Assembly (NCBI GenBank): GCA_016859345.1
Contig: CM029119.1
Location: forward strand, 967,501-1,031,500
Length of the DNA stretch: 64,000 bases
Source: Istiophorus platypterus
Lineage: Eukaryota; Chordata; Actinopteri; Istiophoriformes; Istiophoridae
Direction: 5' to 3'
Below the pieces are notes generated by a model that was not told the origin of the DNA, ran no database searches, and saw nothing but the letters and a program-made list of their open reading frames with translations. Made by a program: the position numbers and the translations under genes. This document shows, piece by piece, positions 40,901 through 52,900 of the stretch; the stretch's first letter is position 1; each line of letters starts with the position of its first letter.

Positions 40901-43900
40901 TTTTATTTTGAATGTACTGGATTGTAGGTTTTCATGAAATCGTTAAAAGTACCTTCAGAAGGCTGCATTCCAGTAACTGCGGTGTACTGTTGATTTTGAG
41001 TTGTAATGTATCACATGTACCAGGTAAATGTTAGACTTACTCTGTTTAGGTCACTAGGTATTTAGTTAATTGTTACTATTTTGGTTGGGCCATTAAAGAT
41101 CCATTAATTTTTTTGGTGACTCACTTGCATTGGAGTCATATTTATAATACTGACATGTTATCACCTCATTAAGTTGTTATGTCAAATATTTTGGCAAACA
41201 GTTGCCTGTCAAATATTTTGGCAAACAGTTGCCTGTTTTTACAACCGGCACACAGAGAACAACATTAACTTTAATATACAGTGGTGTTTCTCTTGATCCA
41301 ATGAAAGTAAGTCCTTTTAGCTCTGCTGTAGTCTAACAGCTCCTGAGGGAAACATCTGGCTCTATTGCTGCTAAATGTTCCCCTATGTTCACCAGCTGGT
41401 CCCTGACTGTCTGTCTGCTTTTTTTTTGCCGTATTGGATGGTGTCTTTATTTTTCACTGAAAAGAGTTGCCTGATGCTGCTGGAAACAAGACTGGTAGGA
41501 GCTGTGAGACTGAAAAAGAATGGACTGAGCTGAGAAAAACTTAAGAATTTGTGATAATTCTCTGTGGCTTCATCACCGCTTGTGACATATTTCACATTAC
41601 ACAGAGTCATCAGAACCATTGTTATCAAATATTTATGATATTAACTTTAAGGAAATGCCATAGGGCAAATAGCTTAAAAAAAAAACAAAAAAAAAAACGT
41701 ATGGAAGCAGCAGATGCACCTACACACACACACACACATACACACATATTGATCTAGGTCATTTTTGGGAAAATTACATAGGCTACCATTAATTTCCTGA
41801 GGATCTACCCTAACCCTAACCCCAACTTGCCTAACCTTAACCCTATCCCTTACCCTAACTTTATCCACTGACAAAAAAAATCATCTGTTCCCCAATTGGG
41901 GACATGTCTTTTGTCCACAATTGGACAAACCGTCCCCAACTAACTGGTATTTAGTCTGAAATTTGTCCCCAAAAGTAGCCTATGACCCACACACACCACT
42001 CCCACACTCACAGTGTCCAGAGAGGCAGCAGCTCTCAGGTCAGGTAAGAATCCAACTTCCAGCAGGTGGAGCAGGAAATTCTGGTCTTCTATTCCATAGA
42101 CCCGGTCCAGGAACAGTACCATGGCTGCTTTATGGTCCGGACAGAAACCAGCTGACATGTCTGGCTCCACCACCATCCCATCTATGCACCCCCCCCCCCA
42201 CACACACACACACAAACAAGGAACAAAGTTAAAGGTCAAGATTTAGCCCATTTATTTTGGTCTGCATATTTTTATCTTTATTCCTATGCTGAACTTGTTC
42301 TAAATCAGGAGTACTGTTTTATGCACATCAGGTGAGTGCAGGTTGGTTTGCTTACCTTTAGCCAGGTTGGGCATGGAGAATGGAATGCTAATAACTCCCA
42401 CTAGGTCTTCAATAGGAATGAGAGACCTCAGAATGGCTCTGATACGGATCGCTTCACCTTTACCAGCATGAATCAACTGATTAAGAATAGGGTAGGTTAG
42501 CATGAGCATGTATATAGGTCTGTGTGTGTTTATGTGTTTGTTTGTGGTCACTCACATGCATCTCCGGAGCACAACGACCTAGCAGGTCAATGAGAGCAGC
42601 GTAGAAGGTCATGATGGCATTCCCCATGTGGATTGTATCATCTTCTTCTTCTTCCAGGATGTCGCTGCTACAGATACACACATACACACGCAGGCAGGCA
42701 TACACAGACACAGACACAATACACATATAAACAATATCATGTCAGTCACACTACTCCAGAACACTCTCTCTTCAAACATACTTCAGTTTTAAGATCCAGC
42801 TTTACAGGTGTGACAATAACCACCACTGAGTAAAATAATAATAAATAAGTCTCAGTACACAGAAGAAGACAGTTATGGTGTAGGTTAGAATGTCAAGCTT
42901 CCGGGATGAAGTTATTTCTCATTATCAACATGTACAGCATAAAGGCTCATGTAATTAATGGAGAAAAAACCTGTATTATAAAGGGAAGGTCGCTGTCCCA
43001 TATTGCCTCACGAAAGCAACAAATGACTTAAAGTTCTGTAAATGAGCTTCTCATAAATGTAGATAGAATACATAGTGTAACTGTAAATGCAGTATATTTT
43101 CCCTCTAAAATCTCATTATCTAATACTATAAGAGCAAATTAATACAAGACAGATTCTGCCTTACAGTGTTTTGATGCTGTCAGATGTAGGAGAAGGACCA
43201 TCCCTTGAAGAATCCTGAGAGATCTTGATAGCCTCTTCCATTGCTGCCAACAATCCATCACCACCTTCTCCCCGTAGAGCAGGACCAAAACATTCTGGTC
43301 GGCGAATCAGAAGCCTCACCACAACATTGGCATTCTCTTCCACGCTTTCACCTGACCACAGAACAGTAGCGTTACTTGTGAAAAGATACTATATGCCAAA
43401 CATATAATATTCTGACAAAGATGGTCTTTAGTTAAAAATGATTTGACTGGTTTGACCAGCAATATCACTGATTATGAAAAAATTGAGTCATGGAACTGTT
43501 TAAATTTTCACCATTGCAGAAGACAGCAAAGCGCAGAAAGTCGAGGTAGCGTTCCCCCTCCACAGGATTCCAGCCGATGTCAGGGTATCCTTTACGCACT
43601 AGCATCACACAGCTCTGCAGCCCACAACCAGCCAGGTACTGCACTACCTGCAGAAGGAGACAAAGTAACGAGTACAATATTTTTTTTTTTGCTAAGTCCA
43701 AAAAAACCTGAAAAAATCTCTGCACAATTTGAATTAAAGTTAAACACATTATCTGCCTTACTGCTGGTTATTTACAGCAGTTTTGGACTGCAATTCTCTG
43801 TCAACTTGTAAAGTCAGGACAGTTGTTTATCACCTGACTGCCCTGTATTTTCAAGTGCATGCGTTGCCATGAATCACTGATAAATATATCACATGAAAAG

Positions 43901-46900
43901 TAAGTAGAGAAATTAGCTGATTCATTCTTGAGTTGATGTACAGAAATTAATTCATACCAACCCTGATTATGAATGAACCACTTTAGTAACATCAAAAAAA
44001 AAACAAAAAACTAAATAGTGGCTGCTCCTACATTCTCAAAAGCAAAAAAGTTCTGCTTCTCTCTGCTTCATATTGGCACTGATTGATGGGAATTTGCTTC
44101 AAAACAAAATCAAACACATACCAATAGACTAATCCTATTCATCCCATTATTAGATTAATCAACCCATTATTCAGCCTTCTGCTCAGCCAGGACACTCCAG
44201 ACTTCAACCATTCTTCCAAACCCATTACCATATCAATGATAAACTTCCACATGCCTCTTGAGTTTTGCTCTGCCTTTTGGGACTGCTAGTGAAATAATTA
44301 TGACAGAATGATGCTGCCACAAATGATCCAGCAGACACAGCTCCAGATTCCTTCCATCTCCACAAGCCATCTCCAGTCATGGTGCACTCCTTTGGCAACA
44401 TGAACAGATACTTCAGTCTCTAATGGACAGCAATCAAATTCTGGTAAATGTAGTTTCTAAAATGTCCCATTAAGTCTCATTCTAACCACTCTGATTACTC
44501 TGCCTGTCCCGGTAACACAGACAGCTCCTACTCCTCCTGCTCCAGGTCTGCCAACTCTCCAGGACTTCCATGCCACCAACCCTTAGCCTTTCACCCAAGA
44601 ACTGAATACATGTTAGGGAATCCTTCTCCTTTATAACATGGATTTTCAGAAAAAAACAGAGACATTTCCAAAAGCTCAATCTAAGGTACATTACATGATG
44701 TGTACTTTAAAAACAGAGCTGACCAGATTTTGTCCAATGAAGATTTTTTGCATTTTGCAAATAAACATTTTTGAGTCTTCAACAGCGTTCTAGAAGTGTA
44801 GCACATTATTCAGTGCATTTGTGGACATTTGCCACAGATGCTAAATGGAATGAGGATGCTTCGAGAAGAGTCAAAGGTTAGAGTATAAAAAATTGAGAGA
44901 TCTTGGGGTTCTCATGGGGAGAACTCATCAGGTTCATCAGTAGCAGCGACAATATTCACGAGTCAAGTCATTAGTTCCTCCCCATCAAAACTCTGATTAC
45001 AAGTAAAAGCCACAATATGATGTAACCAATTTGCTTTGCCCCTGCTTGCCCCTCGGACGCTGAATATAACTTTGTCGTTAATGAAGTGTCCCTTCAATCT
45101 AGCATAGCCCTTCAACCCTTAGAGACTCCCCTTACTGCTAACTCTTTGGATGGTAGATTTTTTACTAGAGATCTAGAGCTCTTAAGACACCTCTTGGACA
45201 CTTTGGGTACCTGATCATGCTTTTTGAGTTAACTGATGCACCTGTCGTGTTCAAGACTCCCTTAAATGATGCCCTTTCTCGACTTCATCATAAAGCCGGC
45301 TCTAGAGGAGTGGAGACATTGGATGGAGGAGGTAAAACAACCATATTTAGTTTGGACTGATCATAAAAAATCTGTCACACATTTAGTCAGTTAAGAGGTG
45401 AAACTCAAGACAGGCTTGTGAGCTCTGTTGTTTAGTTGCTTCCACTTTAGCCATACTTACTGACTAGGCACCTGGATGGTCAAACATGATGCTCTCTCCC
45501 AAAAAACATGTGAATGAAGAATCCAAGAACAGCTCTGACAACATATCATCCAGGTGTGAGCAGCACTGTTCTACTTTTGAGGAGACACTTATGGTGGCCT
45601 AATATGGACACAGACAGGCTTTTGTTGCTGGTTGTACTGTGTGTGCCAGGGTTAAGGCTTATCATCATCCTTTATCTGACACAGTTCCAAGTAATCCCTG
45701 GTCACATATATCCCTGGGTTTGTTTCAGGTTTACTTCCCTCACAAGCTAGCACTCTTGTTCTTACACTTGTAGATCGTTTCTCCAAGGTTATTCATTTCA
45801 TTGCTCTGCCTGAACTCCCCTCTGCCCCTGAAAATCCTAACTTACTAACCATTTTTTTCATCTCTATGGTTTACTGGTTTTCTTTGTTTCAGACCGGGAT
45901 CCACAGTTTATCTCTCAAGTGTTGAAAGCTTTTTGCCAGGGACTGGAAGCAACTGTCAGCATATCCTCTGGTTTCTATCCCCAAACCTATGGACAAACAG
46001 AAAGAGCAAACCAAGACCTGGAATACAAGCCTAGACTACAAACACGGTCATAACACTATGACCAGTGTGGCTAAAGCTATGCCTGCTTTTAAAGCTTCTC
46101 TCAGCTATCAACCACCTTTGTTTCCCTGTCAAGAGAGTGAATTAGCAATGCCCTCAGTCCAACATCACTTCCATTGCTTTAAAGATCTGGAGGGACACTC
46201 TTTTTCAGTCAGTGGATGCCAACAAATGCATAGCTGATAAATGCAGGATCCCGGTTCCAAGTTATGAACCAGATCAGAATGATCAGTTTTCCTCTAATGT
46301 TATTTCATTGAAAACTGAGTCCAGAAAACTGTCTCCACATTTTATAGGATGCAATTTTATTGAAAAGATAAATAATCCTACTGATGTCAAATTGAAACTA
46401 CCAAGCTATATGAAGATTCATCCTACATTTCACATGGGATGTTGTCCTGAAGAAATCCTCATCCTTAAGTTGTTTAGTAATCCCAAATGAGGTCTCTAGG
46501 TCGGTGTCATCTACCAACACTGGAAAGTCAGTGACAGTTCGGAGAGACAGCAATCGGGGTAAAACGCAATGGAAACCCATCTATGTCCTCTGTGAGGAGG
46601 ACTCCTAACGAAGCCATGATGAACCTAAAGGAAAGATACCTACAGGGGTGCCAGGAGGGGGGAGTGGGCACCCCAGTTAGATGGACACAATGGCATCAGA
46701 CCCAGGCAAAGGGTAAATAATTAAGAGTAAGCAAGGTGTATGTTGCCAAGTCTCCATAAACGATTGAGACTTGGAGACCTACCAAGCGAGGATGAAGTGT
46801 CTGGTGGGAGCCAGAGAAGGCCAATGCGCAAGTGTGTGACTTGGTTAGATGCAGGAGGAGCCAGGCCTAGAGTCACCCAATACTGCCCGGAACCTCCAAG

Positions 46901-49900
46901 AACCTCCTGAAACACCTTCCACAAAGAAAGAGTGGTGAGGATCCATAAAAAGAGGCAGTAGATGAAAGCAGTCTCAGTTAATGGAGGCAGGACAGGAGGG
47001 ACGCCTTGGCTTGGCCCAGCTGATATTCTTCATACGAAAGAACACCAGGATCCTTTGCATGGTCGAAAGGCATCAGAGGCGGCGGTAGAAAATGGCCTGA
47101 AAATGTGCAGCCTTTATCGACAACCCTTTTAATTTCACCAAGGAGCTGCTGGGATAGAGGCACTGTAGGAAACTGCCCTGCTTGCAGGAAGAAAAAGACC
47201 AACACCCAAAGAAGACATACAGTGACCTAGAAAGGGAGCAGGAGTTGGCAAAGTGCAACATCATTATAGATCTCCTTGAACTGGACATGCAGTATGACAC
47301 GTCAGAGCTGCAGCTGAGGGAAGTCAGAGAGATCTTCAAAAAGCTAGGTCAAGCTCTGCTCCAGTACCAAGTGGCACTATGTATAAAGTTTACAAGAATT
47401 GTCCCTGACTCCTGCGGTGTCTGTGTCTGTGTCTCCTCGAAAGACACAGGATCCTTTTAATGTGCTTCAAAGCCCCTCAAACCTGCACACATGTGGTACG
47501 GTAGAGGCTCAGGGCTGTACAAAGGCATTTTTAGAAGGATGGTACTGATGGAGGTATGATCAGGTCCTGAAAACCATTGCTCAAGCCATCAGCACAGAAG
47601 TTGCATGGGTGAAGTGGTCACAACCCTCCAACAAAGCCATTGCTTTTTGTCAGAGCCAGAGAGCAGCCAAATACCACTATGCCAAATATGTAGGTATGCT
47701 GTCCTTTGCACGGGACTGGTGGACCACTCCACCAACAGTTGCCTTTGCCTCAGTGAGGTTGAGGAGAAGTTCCAAAGCCACACTGCCGGAATGGGAACCA
47801 CCCTGCAACTAGACATTGTCCTTATGTCTGTCCAACCAGAAACTGTGCTGCTGGAGCTGACAGTCCAATGGGAAGATCACTTGGAAGAAGTCTTTGAAAA
47901 GAAGCTCTCCAAATACTCTGAACTGGTTAGCAAGTGTCAGCGGGGTGGATGGATAGCAAGATGTCTCCCAGTGGAAGTTGAATGCAGAGGACTCACAGCA
48001 CATTTTTTTGGTGAGAGCCTTCAGCAGTTAGGAAACTGACAGAGAGAGGAAGAGGAGAGCTATCAACAGTAGCACCAAAGCAGCAGAGAGGGCCCTAAGA
48101 TGGCTGTGGCTCCTTTTTTTTTCTTTTTTTAAGTGATGCAAGTACAAGTGAGACAACATGACAGACAGATCATGAAAAGGATATCGGGTGTAAACAAATG
48201 AAACAGTAAAACAAGACACAAAGAACAAACAAAAAAGATGGCTGTCACTCCTAAGAGGAGAGCCATGGAATCTGGGTAGCTAGTCATCCGGGCAAAAGCT
48301 GGGATCTGCTCAGCCCCGACTGTGTCACCTGGAGGAAGATACATGATGATGAAAGACCCGATGATTGCAGGAAGATCAAAAAAGATGTGTCAAGAAGCAT
48401 CAGCAGATGTATGTTTACAGCTTTCACAGTTAAAACCAGTTTCCACTAGTCTTCTTTCCTCCTCAGATATCACTACCTACAACTCCAAATGTCAAACAAT
48501 ATCCAGCTCAGTCCCAATCTGCAAACAGTTTGGATTCAGCTCTTATTTGTCAGGTCCCCATATTTGCACAACCTATTCCATCAAACTAATCAGTTAGCCT
48601 AACATTCAGTCCTGATACTGAGGGCTTTAGAAGGATGATACTGATGGAGGCATGACCAGGTCCTGAAAGCCATACCCAATAAGTTACTCTACTACCATCT
48701 ACCATCTGCCTCTGTATCCTGAATCTCGTGTCAACTAGTGAAATGATTATAACCTGGACAAATTAAAAGGCAAAGCAAGGTGTAAATACTAGAATGCAGG
48801 CATAAATCTCGCTGTTGTTTTTTTCTTGTTAGTAGCCATGTTCATCACTACAAAGTGAAGTTTGACAGAAACATATAAAATGGACAATTTGTGCATGGGT
48901 AAAATTGTAACATCCTAATTTCTAAGACTATTGATGTGTACTTGCTCTATGTCTGCTTATTTAATACACCTTAAGTAAGTTGTGCCATATTCAGCATCTT
49001 GCCTAAGGAAACTCTGACATGTGGACTGGAGTAGCCGGTGATCAAACCACCAACTTTCCGGTTAGTGGATGACCCGCTCTATCTCCTAGGCCATAGCAGC
49101 CCCTAAGTTGACCAGATAAACTGACGATAAGCAATCAAATGAAACACTTTTTAATAGTACTGGAAGGCAAATTCTGTGCAGTGAACTTGGAAATTTCCAG
49201 TTTTACAAGTTGATGAGATTCACCCAAATAGACCACCTACTTTTGGTCTGAGTGAGGTGAAGGCATGGTGAATGTCACGGTGAAAACTCTGCAGCCCCTA
49301 GTTCTCTTAAGTACATTCACTACATTCTTCCAATGAAGCAACCACTGAATTTCTGATTTACTTTGCCATACCTTGTCTTTATGGGTGTTTCTTTGTAAGT
49401 ATCTGTTAACCTCACCTTCTCTAAGTCTGGCTCTCTCAAAGCCAGGGCTAACTCATTATTATCCATGACTGATGCTGCAGCCACATCAAGAGGAGTAGAG
49501 CCACGCATGGATGGAGATGCTAAGGAGAGAAGAGGAGAGGAGAGTGGAGGAAGGGGGAAGAGAGGGGATCAGATTAGAAGGGAGAAGAGGAGAGAAGAGA
49601 GGAGAGGAAAATATATAATTACTATAGATACAAGTAAGAGTACAGGGAGTCTATTACCAATAAAACAACAGGGTTGTTTTTTTACAGCACTGCTCAAGCA
49701 GCACAGCTCAATATTGTCTGTGAGCAAAAATGGATAAGGCTATAAAAACAAACTGTGTGACAAAAACCCAGAATCTCAGAAAGTAGCACGCAGTTTCTCA
49801 CAACTTTTAAAGAACATGGATGAAAGCAGTAAGGAAGGGGGGATTCATGTTCTTTATTTTCCATGACATGCTGAATATGAGTATTGCTTGTTTTTTTTAA

Positions 49901-52900
49901 GATATTGTTTACATCCGCTTGTATCTGGTAAATTTTGTGTCTCATGGATGCTGCTGTTACTTCCGCTTCAGACGCGATTCACAGGTGCTTGATAAAAGTG
50001 TCTTTCTTTTTTCTACCAAGGATACATAATAACTGTCATTATGTTACCTTGTCCATTCCATTTATATCTATGAGGGTAGGCTAATTAACAGAAAATGTTG
50101 TTGTATAATGCAATATAGTTCAACCACACCAAAACAACATCCTCCAAAATGGTTGAACAGTTTAATCAACACCTCTCAAACAATTTCATAAAAAAACTGA
50201 AATGGATAACTTTGGGATTTAATGCAGGACTGTTGTATTACACTGCATTAGTTGTAGCTATGTGTACCTAATAAACTGCCTCCTGTACACATTAGTGTTT
50301 TTATATCAACATTATTTGCACCTAAAAAAAATATATAAGTGAATAATGTTGATTATCTTGCAAAAATATGAATGTCAAGGTCCGGTTTAAATTAGACCAT
50401 AAGTAATAATAACAATAATAATTTTTATATGGTACTTTTTAAAAACACCATTACAAAATGTTTCAAAAATAAAATAAAATACACACATTTCACTCATGTG
50501 CGAGGAGTTTGGATTTAGGCCAAGTGTGAAGACAAAATCAAGGGCATGATTTTTTTATGTGTGGGACCAGAAACATGTTGCAGCAGGTTAAATGATTTCA
50601 AATCACTAAGAAAAAGAGGCAAGGGAATTAAGGGGAATATAAATGTGAAAATTAAAATCACCTACAATAATAATCTTGTCAAATTGTGAACAACAGATGG
50701 AATCAGATTTTAGCATTAATTTAAAAAAAAAATGTCGAAGATCTAGTGAAAAGCGGATATTGGGTACTCGTAGTCAGTGGATTGGATGTAGTAGAAATGG
50801 GATGACAATGACAAGGGCAAAATCATAATGCCCAAGTGACTGGGTCGCATCATCTCGAAAATGACAAGGCATGTGATGCTCCTGGTTAGCCGTGGTGAGT
50901 GCTTATTTTCAGGGATCTGAGGAGAGAAAGTGGTATGTGGAGGGACAAACCACCAATGGACATATCACTGACGCGTGAGGGCAACGGAGGCTATACATTT
51001 GACTAACTGAAGACCAAACTAAAGGCAGAGACCCCCACAAGTAAGAGCTGAAGGAGGCTGCAGTGAAGCTCTGGGAGAGCATCATCAGGGATTATACAAA
51101 GTGCTGAAGTCTGTGGGTCAAAGACTTCAGGCAGTCATTGACTGCAAAGGATTTTCCACTATAATTAAATATGATTATTTTTGATTACATGTGTATTTTT
51201 CCAATTACTTTTGAATCTCTAAACCTTTGGCACTGTGTGTTAAAAGGTCTATATAAGTCAATCAGTTCTCTCCATACCTGCTCAAATTAAAGCTGAATCT
51301 TGGCACTTTAATGTAGTATCCATTATTTTATTTCAAATCGAAGGTGTTGAAGCTAAACACCTGAATAACAAAAAATATCTACCTTTCCAAATACTTAAAA
51401 ACTATAAATCTGTGACTCTTAGAGGCACCAGTAGATTTACACTGTAGCTCTCAATGACATCACTTGAGTTCTGATGTCACTAATATTTTCTATCTCACAA
51501 GGAGATTATAGAGGTCTAGAATAGCTCTCAATGATGTTACTTGTTTCACGACTTTTCACCACTTACATTCTACTGTCAATCATACTGATGTTACTTAAGT
51601 TAAACTGTATCTCTAAATGTGATCACTGTGTTCTAAAATAGATCTCAAGACATCAATGGTGGTCTTCTGTGGCTCAAACTGTCAACATTAAATTTATGAC
51701 AACACTAGTGTTTAATTGTAGTTTAAAATTACACCACTAAAGTTCTACTTTGGCTCTCAGTGACATAACTAGCATTCTAATGTATCTCTAAATATCACTA
51801 AATGTATGACAAGTGTTTTAACTCATTGTTATATAACTATTGTTCTATGCTAGCTTTCAGTGAACACAGTGAAATCTGGCATTGTTATTGCCATTTATTA
51901 TGGCATTAATAGTTTTACTGCAGCTCTTGGCATCACTTGAATTGTGACATCAAAAGTGTTCTACTGTATTACATAGTGACATCACTTAAATTTTGACACT
52001 TTCACAGCTGTTCTACTGTAGCTTTCAATGCCATCACTCAAATTGTACAATAACATTCGGTAACAAAGTGATGACACAAGTGTTCTTATGTGTCTCATAT
52101 TGACAATACCAGATATCTACTATACAGTATCTCTCAGTAAGAGACTACAGCTGTCAGTGACATTACTAGAGTGGTACTGTATCTTATAGTGACATTACTG
52201 CAATTCTACCATAGATTTCAATGACATCACTAGTGTTCTACTGTAACTCTATAGAGTTGTGCCGACACTAATGTTCTATTGTAGCTCACTAGGGTTCTAC
52301 TAGCATTCTCAATAACATTTTTAGAGTTCCATTGTGGATCTTAATGAATGAAAACTCTACTGTTCTCCTGGAGCTATTGATTATGTCACTTGAGTTTTAC
52401 TCTCAATAATACAACTTGAGTTATAGACAAAACTTGTGTTCTACTCTGGCTCATAGTGACATAATTACAGTTCTACTGTAGCTCTCAATGACATTACTAG
52501 AGTCCAACAATAGATCTCGATTACATCACTGTTGTTATACTGTTGTTATACTGTTGGTCATGATAAAATCATTAAAGACTTTTGGTAGCTTTAAGTGGTA
52601 TTATTTTGTTTCTGTGGCTGAAAATTATTTCAAAATTGATCCAATGTATGTTACAATAACAATACTAGGGTTTTACTATAGTGTTCACTAGAGGTTCCTT
52701 TCTTAAGTTAAGATGTCACAGATGTTTTACCATAACTATCAATGACATGACTGTAGTTTTACCATAGCTCTCAATGACAACAAATGCAATCTACTCTCAC
52801 TGGGAAAACACTAGATTTTGACCCTCTGGACCCTCCAAATGAAAAGACTAGTGTTCTCCTTAAATCATGCATTCACTACTCTCTATATAACAGTAAAATG

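Larger units (their letters stand above)
40542..42011 (-). other. ryr2 intron between exons 14 and 15
   Basis: 1.47 kb. Carries a 27 bp tandem duplication and the second telomere-like repeat, which reaches close to exon 14's donor. Confidence 0.75.
43648..49415 (-). other. ryr2 intron between exons 9 and 10
   Basis: 5.8 kb, the largest closed intron. It holds plus-strand relics of a Ty3/gypsy element and of a restriction-endonuclease-type non-LTR element, plus a SINE head fragment. Unique sequence remains at 43.65-44.1 and 49.1-49.4 kb. All retroelement relics lie antisense to ryr2. Confidence 0.8.

Noticed and set aside
41800..41870. True interstitial telomere array
   Set aside because: Only two or three perfect CCCTAA units, the rest degenerate, and the same flanks recur at 15.5 kb, which fits an interspersed repeat.
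43443..43811. 122-codon plus-strand open frame
   Set aside because: Antisense shadow of ryr2 exon 10.
47605..48039. 144-codon plus-strand open frame as a host gene
   Set aside because: Matches the C-terminal region of a fish retroelement protein with flanking stops and deletions, so annotated as a relic.
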